The position numbers and the translations under genes are program-made. From NCBI GenBank assembly GCA_023480605.1, contig JAMCWS010000330.1, positions 1 through 17,008 of the forward strand: DNA of 17,008 bases, read 5' to 3'. The notes beneath the pieces were generated by a model. The model was given only the letters and a program-made list of their open reading frames with translations, was not told where the DNA came from and did not search any database. Of the stretch, positions 1 through 6,844 are shown piece by piece. Position 1 is the first letter of the stretch. Each line of letters starts with the position of its first letter. Origin of the DNA: a bacterium. GTDB taxonomy: Bacteria; Sumerlaeota; Sumerlaeia; MVZB01.

Positions 1-1172
1 GCGGTGGAGAGAATCCGGTATGGGACCACCGCCCGGGGGCCGAGAAGGTATTCGATCGATTTTTCGCCGTAATAAACCCAGCCGATCAAGGTCGAGTAGG
101 CGAAGGTGGCATTGGCGAACAGAACCAGCCAGCCGCCGACGGGGCCGATGGCGGCCACGAAGCTCTTGGAGGTCAGCGCCGCGCCGGTGATGCCGGGCTC
201 CCGCCAGGCATCGGTGATCAGGATGACAAGGGCCGTCATCGAGCAGACCACCAGCGTGTCGATGAAAGTCTGGGTCATGCTGACCAGCGCCTGGACGGTG
301 GGGTCGTTGGTTTTGGCCGCCGCGGCCGCGATCGGCGAGGATCCCAGGCCCGATTCGTTCGAGAAAACGCCCCGGGCGATGCCGTAGCGGATCGCCCCGG
401 CGACGGCCGCCCCGGCGAATCCCCCGGTGGCCGAGATGGGCGTGAAGGCATGAGTGAAGATCAGCGCCAGGGCGTGGGGGATGCGGTCGATGTGGGCGCC
501 CAGGGCCCACAAGCCGCCGATGACGTAGCCGACGATCATCACCGGCACGAGGACCGAGGCGAAACGGCTGATCGACTTGATGCCGCCGATAATGACCAAA
601 CCGGTCATGATCATCAGCACGACGCCGGTGATCCAGGCGGGAACGCCGACGACAGTGGCGAAATGGCCGGCGACGGCATTGGACTGGGCCATGTCGCCGA
701 TGCCGAAGGCGGCCAGCGAGGCGAAAACGGCGAATAGCACGCCCAGCCAAGGGAGACCGGCCCCGCGCGCGAGGTAATACATCGGCCCGCCGCTCATACC
801 GCGCGGCCCGGCGACGCGATATTTGACCGCCAGCACGGCCTCGGCATACTTGGTGGCCATGCCGACCAGGCCCGTCACCCACATCCAGAAAACCGCGCCC
901 GGCCCGCCCAGCCAGATGGCCGTGGCCACGCCGACGATGTTGCCGGTGCCCACCGTAGCCGCCAGGGCGGTCATCAGGGCGCCGAAGTGGGTGATGTCGC
1001 CGGTGGCTTCCTCGCGGCGGAAAATCAGGCGAAACGCGTGGGGCAGGGCGCGGAATTGCACCCCGCGCAGGAGGATCGTCAGGTAGAGCCCGGTGCCGAC
1101 CAGCAGCACCAGCATCGGCGGCCCCCAGACCCAGCCGGACAGAGCGGACACCAGGTTGGCGATTTCGTGCAT
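1..1172 (-). CDS. AGCS-family sodium:alanine/glycine symporter (3' end cut by window edge)
   Basis: This inner-membrane symporter family imports alanine or glycine with Na+ (or H+). Translating the minus strand from an ATG at 1172 gives 390 uninterrupted codons reaching the left edge. Family hallmarks seen are GTGNIVGVATAIWLGGPGA near residues 76-93, SGGPMYYLARG near 127-137, and the late motif NESGLGSSPIAAA, all in the order expected for AlsT/DagA-type proteins. The rest is strongly hydrophobic with repeated membrane segments. Family members are usually about 450-500 aa, so roughly 60-100 C-terminal residues are missing. The start is supported by a GAGGAG Shine-Dalgarno about 11 nt upstream; a closer ATG lies out of frame. 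It stands alone, upstream on the minus strand of nothing else visible, so regulation cannot be judged. The family call is near certain; the substrate is inferred from the family. Confidence 0.93.
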   Translation of the reverse strand, partial: MHEIANLVSALSGWVWGPPMLVLLVGTGLYLTILLRGVQFRALPHAFRLIFRREEATGDITHFGALMTALAATVGTGNIVGVATAIWLGGPGAVFWMWVTGLVGMATKYAEAVLAVKYRVAGPRGMSGGPMYYLARGAGLPWLGVLFAVFASLAAFGIGDMAQSNAVAGHFATVVGVPAWITGVVLMIMTGLVIIGGIKSISRFASVLVPVMIVGYVIGGLWALGAHIDRIPHALALIFTHAFTPISATGGFAGAAVAGAIRYGIARGVFSNESGLGSSPIAAAAAKTNDPTVQALVSMTQTFIDTLVVCSMTALVILITDAWREPGITGAALTSKSFVAAIGPVGGWLVLFANATFAYSTLIGWVYYGEKSIEYLLGPRAVVPYRILST

Positions 1173-1317
1173 AAAGCGGCATACTCCTCGGAATCGGCGA
1201 AAGCAAATTAGACAGTATTAGCCATGAAAGCACACGAAAACGCACGAAAAAACACACCGAACGGACCAAGCCACGGCCTAATCAATTCGTTGAGATCCGG
1301 TGAGGCGCGGGAGACGC

Positions 1318-1352
1318 AAAAAAGCGAGGATGACTCGGTCGGTCATCCTCGC
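1318..1352 (-). terminator. Rho-independent terminator of the sugar transferase gene
   Basis: A perfect 11-bp inverted repeat (GCGAGGATGAC at 1324-1334 and GTCATCCTCGC at 1342-1352) encloses a 7-nt loop. It is followed on the minus strand by six T residues (A-run at 1318-1323 on the plus strand). It lies 40 nt past the stop codon of the sugar transferase, in the right orientation to end its transcript. It also separates that gene from the symporter. Confidence 0.88.
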
Positions 1353-1391
1353 GCAGTTGGGAGGGATTGGCGATCAGGGGGTGAGGAGGTT

Positions 1392-2078
1392 TTACGACAC
1401 CGGGCGGGAGGCGGCGCCGACGTCGTGGGTGCGGCCGCTGACGAGCGACCAGAAGGTGTTCCAAATGATTTTGATGTCCACCAGGAAACCGCAGGTTTCA
1501 AGGTAGCGCAGGTCCCAGTCAAGTTTGATCTTGACGTCTTCGAGCGATTCGTCGTAGCGATGATACACTTGGGCCAGGCCGGTGATGCCCGGCTTGACGC
1601 GAAGGCGCAGGGGATAACCCTCGATCTTCTGGCTCAGTTCGCTGACGAAGATCGGCCGCTCGGGCCGGGGGCCGACCAGGCTCATTTCGCCTTTAAGCAC
1701 GTTGATGAGTTGGGGGAGTTCATCTAGGTGGGTCCGGCGCAGGAAGCCGCCGACGGGGGTCACGCGCGGGTCATTGCGCCGGGCCCACTGGGCGCCGTTC
1801 TTCTCGGCGTCGACGCGCATGCTGCGGAACTTGTAAATCATGAAGGGGCGGTTGCCGATGCCAACGCGCAATTGCCGGTAAAAAACCGGCCCCGGCGAGG
1901 TCAGTTTGACGGCCAGGCCCACCAGGATCATCACGGGGGAGAGAATCGTCAGACCGATCGCCGAAGCGCACCAGTCGAAAAGATTCTTGGTGAGAAAGTA
2001 GCGCTCGCGCCGCGATAACGAACTGTCGATGGCGCGATCGGTTTTTTGAAGGGATCGGGTTAACGGGTGTGTTTCCAT
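1392..2078 (-). CDS. Polyprenyl-phosphate sugar-1-phosphate transferase (Bac_transf family)
   Basis: This is a membrane enzyme that moves a sugar-1-phosphate from a nucleotide sugar to a polyprenyl phosphate, the first committed step of exopolysaccharide, capsule or O-antigen assembly. With the ATG at 2078 it is 228 aa, the size of the minimal PglC/WcaJ-C type. A single re-entrant hydrophobic helix lies at about 34-56 (FDWCASAIGLTILSPVMILV). Next come FYRQLRVG, YKFRSM, the catalytic Asp-Glu pair in LDELPQLINVLKGEMSLVGP (D119, E120) and RPE, then VKPGITGLAQV near 161-171. The frame stays open upstream to an ATG at 2138 and a TTG at 2147. I prefer 2078 because the extra residues add nothing the family has, but its Shine-Dalgarno is weak and far. 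A terminator follows. No glycosyltransferases flank it, so the polymer is unknown. Confidence 0.9.
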   Translation of the reverse strand: METHPLTRSLQKTDRAIDSSLSRRERYFLTKNLFDWCASAIGLTILSPVMILVGLAVKLTSPGPVFYRQLRVGIGNRPFMIYKFRSMRVDAEKNGAQWARRNDPRVTPVGGFLRRTHLDELPQLINVLKGEMSLVGPRPERPIFVSELSQKIEGYPLRLRVKPGITGLAQVYHRYDESLEDVKIKLDWDLRYLETCGFLVDIKIIWNTFWSLVSGRTHDVGAASRPVS

Positions 2079-2406
2079 CGCGACGGGAACTCTCTCAGGG
2101 AAACTCAAGAAAACGGAGACGACTGCTTTCCGTTTCATTCTTATCAATCAACCCGGCGATGGATAAAGCAAACCGGATGCCAAAAAAGGCGGGCAAGGCA
2201 ATCAGAGGCCACAAATACCGGTTCGGGCGGGTAACTTAAACAATATCAAGTCGTAGTATTAATGATGGACAAGGCCCGCGACAGGCCGGACGCGGCGGGG
2301 ATACATCAAAAAAGGCCAAGATGTGATTTCGTTTGCAAACCAAACGACGCGGGAGTGCAATGTATTGCCACCCGCGGTATAACCGGCCGCGTCGTGGCGA
2401 AGGGGG
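2079..2406. other. Intergenic region between the HTH-receiver gene and the sugar transferase, with nested inverted repeats
   Basis: These 328 bases hold no convincing gene. Near the end of the regulator gene lie a perfect 10-bp palindrome GTTTGCAAAC (2331-2340), which is part of the repeat CGTTTG-N5-CAAACG (2330-2346), and a perfect 8-bp inverted repeat CGACGCGG (2345-2352) / CCGCGTCG (2387-2394). Inside the latter sits a short GCAAT/ATTGC pairing. There is no T-run, so this is not a classic terminator. It may be an operator or an RNA structure in the 3' part of the regulator transcript and the 5' leader of the transferase. Confidence 0.4.
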
Positions 2407-3018
2407 TTAGTTCGAAATGAGCGCTCCCTCGCGGTGGCGCAGTCGGTCGGCGATGCGTTCAGCGATTTCCATTACCGGCGCAGCTTTTGGGATGGCGTCA
2501 TCGACCGCCGGGCGCCGGCGCGGCTTGTCGGGAACGGGCGTCTCTTCCTCGAAAACGAGAACGATGGGCAGTTGGCGGGTAAGAGGATTGTTCTTGAGGC
2601 AGTCGCAGAAAGCGGCGAGTTCGCTCCCGAGCAGGCGCGGATCGAGAAGCAGGAGGTCGGGGCAACCGGCGCCGATCGCCATGAGGGCATGGTAGCCGTG
2701 GTTGAAAGCCAGGACCCGCGCCTGGGGCAGAATGGTGCACAGGGCGTTCTTCAGCAGCAGGATGAAATCGACGTCGTCGTCGACGATCATGAGCGTCGGG
2801 GCGGCGGGATCGCCCTCGTCGAACGCCCTGAGGGGCTCGGGAACCGGGATGCTGCGCATGTGGAGGAAACTCAACAAGTCGGCGCGGCTGACGCGGCGAT
2901 GGCCCCCCGGCGTGCGGTAGGAAGCGATGAAGCCCTTATCGATCCACTGGTTCACCGCCTGGCGGGAAACATTGAGCATTTTGCCGATCTGGAAACTGGA
3001 GAACTGTTCCAAGCGCAT
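2407..3018 (-). CDS. Excisionase/MerR-type HTH fused to a response-regulator receiver domain
   Basis: This is a probable cytoplasmic transcription regulator of 203 aa. Residues 7-52 form a compact winged HTH of the excisionase/MerR-like class (SFQIGKMLNVSRQAVNQWID, then RTPGGHRRVSRADLLSFL), which binds DNA. After a proline-containing linker, residues 75-195 resemble a receiver domain: the acidic patch VDDD (80-82), the likely phosphoacceptor D126 in DLLLLDP, and K178 in AIPK. The Thr/Ser expected after strand 4 is not obvious (IVLVFEEE), so signalling may be atypical. I chose the ATG at 3018 because GAGGA sits 8 nt upstream; the frame also opens at 3042. It precedes the sugar transferase on the same strand, so control of polysaccharide synthesis is a reasonable guess. 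No cognate histidine kinase is in the window. Confidence 0.82.
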   Translation of the reverse strand: MRLEQFSSFQIGKMLNVSRQAVNQWIDKGFIASYRTPGGHRRVSRADLLSFLHMRSIPVPEPLRAFDEGDPAAPTLMIVDDDVDFILLLKNALCTILPQARVLAFNHGYHALMAIGAGCPDLLLLDPRLLGSELAAFCDCLKNNPLTRQLPIVLVFEEETPVPDKPRRRPAVDDAIPKAAPVMEIAERIADRLRHREGALISN

Positions 3019-3125
3019 GGCGACATTCCTCGGGAAAGGCATTCGGGTCCAACTGGTGACAACTTCCGCCGGAACGCAATCACATTCAAATCATCACGTG
3101 GCGCACATTAAAACGTCTTTCCCTC

Positions 3126-3154
3126 TTGGATGCAAAAGATTTTTATAGTAACAA
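3126..3154 (+). promoter_or_regulatory. Possible sigma70-type promoter before the PASTA-protein gene
   Basis: TTGGAT (3126-3131) and TAACAA (3149-3154) are separated by 17 nt in an AT-rich pocket between the divergent regulator and PASTA genes. The match is moderate. It would give a leader of roughly 70 nt before the ATG at 3234, and it argues against translation starting at the TTG at 3126. Confidence 0.28.
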
Positions 3155-3233
3155 AGTAAAAGAAAGTGGCGTCCGGCCGCAGCCGCCCGCGCCGGCGGCC
3201 GGGGCGCCAACAGAGGTTGGAACAGTCGGAGTC

Positions 3234-4361
3234 ATGTCGAGCAGTGTCTATCCCCCCCATGGTCCATCTCCACTCGGAACGGTTCAGCGCCGTCCGGCGG
3301 CCGGCCGGCGTAACCGCCGCCCCGGCCTGATCGGCGCCACGCTGGGCTGGTTTTCGCGCTTGGCGCGCTTCATCCTGTCGACGGTGATTTTTTTCGCCCT
3401 GCTCATGTGGGCCAGTTATTGGACCGCGGGACGGTATATCCGGGGCACGGAGTTGGACGCGCCGAACCTGGCGGGCCTGACCTTCGTCAACGCCGCGGAA
3501 GAACTGCGTAAAAACGGTCTGTCCCTGGTGCTGGACCACAAAGAAACCCACGACACGGTTCCGGTCGGCTCGGTCATCAGCCAGTTTCCTCAACCTCACA
3601 CGCGGGTCAAGAAGGGCTCGGCCGTGCGGGTGGTCGTCAGCGAGGGGTCGCCGCTGGTGGCGGTGCCCGATCTGCGCGGCGAATCCGAGGCGGTGGCCGG
3701 CGTGCTGCTGCGCCGCAAGGGCCTGGACGTGGGCAACGTCGCCCAGGCCGCCTTTGCCGGCAAGGCGGGCGGCATCGTCGTGGCGATGGATCCCCCGGGA
3801 GGATCGGGCGTCCCCCAGGGCTCGACCGTCAACCTGCTGGTCTCGACCGGCCGCGTCAACGAGAATCGCAAGATGCCCAACCTGCGCGGCATGACGATCG
3901 CCGAGGTGCGCGACCTGCTGCCCCGGTTGGGCCTCGTGCTTGCCGAGGAGCGCCAGGCTGCCGCTCCGGGCGTGTTGCCCAATCAGGTTCACCAGCAGAC
4001 GCCCGCCCCCGGCGAACCGGTGCCGGCCGCCGCGCGCGTGACGGTGACCTATGCGCCCCCTTATGCCGAACCGACGCTGGCCGAAACGCCCCCGGCCGGC
4101 GAAGCGCCCCCGGCGGTCGAGACGGCACCCGAGGACGGAGCCGAGACGGGCGATACCGCCGCCGTCGGCGAGGGTACGAGCGACAACGCCCCCGGCGCGC
4201 CGGCCGACGCGGCGCCTCCTGCGGACGCGGCGCCTCCTGCGGCGGTTCCGGCGGAGACGTCGCCCCCAACCGAGACGGCGCCGGCGACGGAGGGTAATAC
4301 GGCGGTTCCCCCCGTACGGTTTCCGGCCGCGCCCGGCGAACCCAGTGCGCCGGCGCAATAG
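3234..4361 (+). CDS. Membrane-anchored protein with three PASTA repeats and a Pro/Ala-rich tail
   Basis: This is a 375-aa protein of type II topology. A basic, Pro-rich cytoplasmic N terminus (1-42) leads to one membrane helix at about 44-62 (RFILSTVIFFALLMWASYW). Three PASTA repeats follow at about 74-137, 141-206 and 212-274, each with the usual P-x-L-x-G start (APNLAG, VPDLRG, MPNLRG) and a V-x-V-x-V-S type end. PASTA modules are known to bind peptidoglycan or muropeptides, or to act as spacers. The kinase domain usually joined to them is absent. Residues 275-375 are low-complexity Ala/Pro/Glu, including a DNA-level duplication. I chose the ATG at 3234 over the TTG at 3126 because the upstream stretch looks like a promoter and leader; the Shine-Dalgarno (CGGAG) is close and imperfect. 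It probably acts at the cell wall; the exact role is unknown. Confidence 0.85.
   Translation: MSSSVYPPHGPSPLGTVQRRPAAGRRNRRPGLIGATLGWFSRLARFILSTVIFFALLMWASYWTAGRYIRGTELDAPNLAGLTFVNAAEELRKNGLSLVLDHKETHDTVPVGSVISQFPQPHTRVKKGSAVRVVVSEGSPLVAVPDLRGESEAVAGVLLRRKGLDVGNVAQAAFAGKAGGIVVAMDPPGGSGVPQGSTVNLLVSTGRVNENRKMPNLRGMTIAEVRDLLPRLGLVLAEERQAAAPGVLPNQVHQQTPAPGEPVPAAARVTVTYAPPYAEPTLAETPPAGEAPPAVETAPEDGAETGDTAAVGEGTSDNAPGAPADAAPPADAAPPAAVPAETSPPTETAPATEGNTAVPPVRFPAAPGEPSAPAQ
4206..4241 (+). repeat. Tandem duplication of an 18-bp unit in the PASTA-protein tail
   Basis: GACGCGGCGCCTCCTGCG occurs twice back to back (4206-4223 and 4224-4241), encoding DAAPPA twice. The identity at DNA level suggests recent slippage in a low-complexity linker. 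A length change would stay in frame. Confidence 0.85.
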
Positions 4362-4498
4362 AAACGATGAATGGCAAAATATTGAACGCGAGCACGATCG
4401 CAACCAGGGGCAGCATCGCCCGCCAATGCAGGCCTGACAGGGCGCCCGTTGAACCAGGCGCGCGCCGGGCGCGATCGAAGGGCCGGAAGGATCATGCC

Positions 4499-6163
4499 GT
4501 GAAATTACGCCGCCAGATCCGCGCGCGCACCGGCTGGATCCGCGGGATCGTGTGGCTGGCGCTGCTTATTGGCCCGCCTCCGTCGGCGCGGGCCCACCTG
4601 GCTCTCGACAACGAGATCGGCCACGAAACATTGATCACGGTCAACGCCGCGACGGTCGACATATCCTACTCGATCTTCCTCAACCAGGTGGCGGCCCTCA
4701 CCGAAGCGGCCGAGATCGACGCCGACGGCGACGGGGTGATCACGCAGGCCGAGAGCGACGCTTACTTCGCCAAGGTCGGCGAGGCCTTGCGCGACGGCCT
4801 GACGCTGACCATCGGCGGCAAACCGGCCCCCCTGCGCCTGATGGGAAAGGCGGCCCTTTCCCAGCCGTTCAAAAAGACGTATCGCCTCGTCGCCGACAAT
4901 TACACGCTGACCGCCCGCGGTACGAGCCTTACCTTCGCCGACGACAACTACCCCGACGTCGCCGGCAAAAAGGAAATCGAAATCAAGGCCGGCCCCGCCG
5001 TCGACATCCATTTCTGTTCGCTCTGGGCCGATTGGGCCGAGATGCGCCGGGTCATCAAGGAGTATGACCTGTGGCCCGACAGCTTCGCGCGCGACGAACG
5101 CACCGTCACCCTCGAATACCGGCCGGGCACCGGCAGGATGGAACCCGACCGGGGCCCGGGCGCCGGCACACCCGCGACCGGCCCCACGCCGACGGCTCCC
5201 GAAACCGGCCGGCCGGACACCAAGCCCGCCGGCCCGGCGACGTCCGCCGGCCCGGCGACGGCCGTCGGCAGCGGCCGCATCTACGGCGCGCTCGAACAGG
5301 CCGCCGGCGTTGCCGGCCCTACCGCGGTGAGCGAACGGCTCAAGGCGTTCATCTCGCCCAAGAGGCTGACCCCGACCCTCATCGGCGCTGCGCTGACGGT
5401 CGCCCTGCTGCTCGGCATGGCCCACGCCTTGACCCCCGGCCACGGCAAGACGATCGTCGCCTCCTACCTGATCGGCTCCCGCGGCACGGTCCTCGACGCG
5501 GTTTACCTGGGCGGGGTGGTCACGCTCACGCACACGGCCAGCGTTTACCTGCTGGGCTTGATCTTCTATTTCGCCGCCGACCGGCTCCCCAGACACTATA
5601 ACGAATGGCTGACGGGCATCTCGGGTCTGCTGGTGATGGGCATGGGTATATGGATATTCCGGATGCGCGGGGGAGGACACGGGCACGGGCATGGGAGCGG
5701 ACATGAACACGGGCATGAACACGGGCATGGGCATCCACACGAGCACGGTTACGATTACGATAACGATAACGAACAGGGGGGACGGGTGTCGCGGTGGAGT
5801 TTGACGTCGCTGGGGATCTCGGGCGGATTGGTGCCGTGCCCCGACGCGATCCTGGTCCTGATCCTGGCGCTCTACCTCAAGCGTCTGGTCTGGGGGCTGG
5901 TCGTGATCGTCGCCTTCAGCCTGGGCATGGCGGCCGTGTTGATCGGCATCGGCGTGACGATGGTGTTGACCAAGAACGCGATGGAACGGATGGCCCGGGG
6001 CGGAGGATTCGCCGACCGGCATCCGCGCCTGAGCGGTGCCGGGGCGCGGCTGCTGAGCCGCCTGCCAGCCGTCTCGGCCCTCGTTGTGGCGATCCTGGGG
6101 GCGGGCATCGTCTTGAGCGCCCTCATCCAGGCCGGCGTGGTGCGGATTTATCTGTATCTCTAA
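4499..6163 (+). CDS. NicO/RcnA-like nickel-cobalt transporter with an exported EF-hand domain fused at its N terminus
   Basis: This is a 554-aa inner-membrane transporter, probably moving Ni2+ or Co2+. Residues 1-32 are a signal peptide (basic start, hydrophobic 14-25, SARAH). Residues 33-208 form an exported beta-rich domain with a textbook EF-hand loop, DADGDGVITQAE at 74-85. A Pro/Gly/Thr linker spans about 211-258. The transporter core begins near 293 with HALTPGHGK (309-317), the NicO signature, then VVTLTHTASV and, after a loop at 391-417 holding about 13 His, GISGGLVPCPDA (439-450) and two to three more helices. The GTG at 4499 is preferred because GGAAGGA lies 7 nt upstream and a signal peptide follows at once; the frame is open back to 4367. 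NicO members can import or export, and the His-rich loop resembles that of RcnA efflux proteins. It follows the PASTA gene on the same strand after 137 nt. Confidence 0.88.
   Translation: MKLRRQIRARTGWIRGIVWLALLIGPPPSARAHLALDNEIGHETLITVNAATVDISYSIFLNQVAALTEAAEIDADGDGVITQAESDAYFAKVGEALRDGLTLTIGGKPAPLRLMGKAALSQPFKKTYRLVADNYTLTARGTSLTFADDNYPDVAGKKEIEIKAGPAVDIHFCSLWADWAEMRRVIKEYDLWPDSFARDERTVTLEYRPGTGRMEPDRGPGAGTPATGPTPTAPETGRPDTKPAGPATSAGPATAVGSGRIYGALEQAAGVAGPTAVSERLKAFISPKRLTPTLIGAALTVALLLGMAHALTPGHGKTIVASYLIGSRGTVLDAVYLGGVVTLTHTASVYLLGLIFYFAADRLPRHYNEWLTGISGLLVMGMGIWIFRMRGGGHGHGHGSGHEHGHEHGHGHPHEHGYDYDNDNEQGGRVSRWSLTSLGISGGLVPCPDAILVLILALYLKRLVWGLVVIVAFSLGMAAVLIGIGVTMVLTKNAMERMARGGGFADRHPRLSGAGARLLSRLPAVSALVVAILGAGIVLSALIQAGVVRIYLYL
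5679..5775 (+). repeat. Imperfect short tandem repeats encoding the His-rich and Asp/Asn loop
   Basis: Repeats of GGGCAY and of the 12-nt unit GAACACGGGCAT, followed by several GATAAC/GATTAC units, encode alternating His-Gly/His-Glu and then Tyr/Asp/Asn residues (about 394-425 of the transporter). The region is the probable cytoplasmic metal-binding loop. It changes by whole codons, as expected for replication slippage under selection for frame. Confidence 0.7.
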
Positions 6164-6436
6164 CCTTCAGTTTTTTGCTCTGGCGCAGAGATTTTTCAAG
6201 GAACTCCAGTGGATTAAGCATAACCGGCTTCCTACTTGGCGGCCCTTCGCATGTTCTTTGCGTAATGATGCCTTTTGATACCAAGCTGAAGCTTGAACTC
6301 CAAACAGGATTTCCGGTGGAGTACGGAAAAAGTCTGAAAAGTGATGTTGGTAATCCGATCGATATTTTGAACCACACCGAGCCTTGCGATGACAAACTTA
6401 TTGACAATCAAAGGATTATAAACATCCTGGGTCCGT
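6164..6436. other. Lower-GC stretch after the NicO gene
   Basis: Base composition falls abruptly from the GC-rich transporter gene to near 45-48% G+C by eye. No intact gene of normal size is present. Both strands carry an open frame of 60-95 codons across this stretch. The plus frame is listed separately as a possible remnant; the minus frame (6123-6407) is treated as its shadow. The composition suggests acquired or decaying DNA. Confidence 0.4.
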
Positions 6437-6438
6437 AA
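6265..6438 (+). CDS. Short ORF or 3' remnant of an unrecognised gene
   Basis: The plus frame encodes 57 aa from a double ATG (MMPFDTKLKLELQTGFPVEY...), ends in ILGP, and stops right at the bidirectional terminator. The same frame is open and protein-like further upstream (LSITGFLLGGPSHVLCV from about 6211), with no start codon or Shine-Dalgarno there. It therefore looks more like the tail of a larger gene whose front was lost than a free small gene. Codon use is much more AT-rich than in the neighbours. I do not recognise the family. The antisense frame reads equally well, so coding status is uncertain. Confidence 0.25.
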   Translation: MMPFDTKLKLELQTGFPVEYGKSLKSDVGNPIDILNHTEPCDDKLIDNQRIINILGP

Positions 6439-6479
6439 AAAAAAAGGGGCCTGGGGTACCGCTCCAGGCCTTTCGTTTT
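6437..6479. terminator. Bidirectional intrinsic terminator
   Basis: A 7-bp stem GGCCTGG (6448-6454) / CCAGGCC (6464-6470) with a 9-nt loop is followed on the plus strand by TTTCGTTTT. On the minus strand it is followed by CC and nine T residues (the A-run at 6437-6445). It lies between convergent units: the transporter or short plus ORF on one side, and the small minus-strand gene ending at 6532 on the other. Confidence 0.82.
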
Positions 6480-6531
6480 GGACCGAACCAATTTCCGCGT
6501 CTCAGTCGGAATCAAGATGTCCCGGAGTGAT

Positions 6532-6753
6532 TCATTTCGTTTTTTCCTTAATTTCCTCCAACACCTCCCGGGCAATTCTGGAGTCGTGAGGCTCGCCCAG
6601 GCTTTCACAAGTGAACCAATATCGCACGCCTTCGGGCATGCGTGCGTAGATAAAATCCGCGCCATGCTTTTGGGCGATACGCCGGCGCCGATTGACTTCG
6701 TGTGCTGACAATTCCTCACGACCCGAACCGAAAATATGTTCGCTCACAGTCAT
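6532..6753 (-). CDS. Small conserved-looking hypothetical protein (71-73 aa)
   Basis: This is a soluble, charged protein of unknown function: an N-terminal basic helix (SAHEVNRRRRIAQKHGADFI), a central stretch with FIYARMPEGVRYWFTCESLG, then EPHDSRIAREVLEEIKEKTK. There are no membrane segments and no metal-binding motif. It looks real because AAAGGAG stands just before it and a strong terminator lies about 55 nt past the stop. The Shine-Dalgarno is only about 1-2 nt from the ATG at 6753 but 7 nt from an in-frame GTG at 6747, so translation may begin at the GTG and give 71 aa. The pattern of two basic/acidic helices around a short sheet could suit a nucleic-acid-binding or antitoxin-like protein, but nothing in the sequence proves this. 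It follows an FrhB remnant on the same strand. Confidence 0.6.
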   Translation of the reverse strand: MTVSEHIFGSGREELSAHEVNRRRRIAQKHGADFIYARMPEGVRYWFTCESLGEPHDSRIAREVLEEIKEKTK

Positions 6754-6844
6754 TCTCCTTTGTTTCCCTGCGCCAATCTTCGTTTATTAAGGGGCAGCCA
6801 GTTTCACCTAAGATCTTATTAACACATATCAATATCCATTTACA

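Noticed and set aside
2195..2220. A sigma54-like pattern on the minus strand (TGGC...TTGC) upstream of the sugar transferase
   Set aside because: The spacing between the GG and GC elements is one base short of the strict requirement, and no enhancer-binding regulator is nearby.
3108..4403. A long Arg-rich minus-strand frame opposite the PASTA gene
   Set aside because: The poly-Arg/Gly composition is the complement of Ala/Pro codons; the plus strand carries the PASTA repeats and a membrane helix.
5701..5775. Repeat-dense segment that might suggest a CRISPR-like or minisatellite array
   Set aside because: The repeats are short, spacer-less and in frame, encoding the His/Asp-rich loop of the transporter.
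4505..6022. A 505-codon open frame on the minus strand opposite the NicO gene
   Set aside because: Antisense to a strongly supported transporter; it consists of low-complexity Arg/Gly/Asp-rich sequence expected from the complementary strand.
6123..6407. A 94-codon minus-strand frame with protein-like composition (NPLEFLEKSLRQSKK)
   Set aside because: It overlaps the NicO 3' end and is antisense to the plus-strand remnant; it has no Shine-Dalgarno. It cannot be fully excluded, but the plus frame ending at the terminator seems the better choice.
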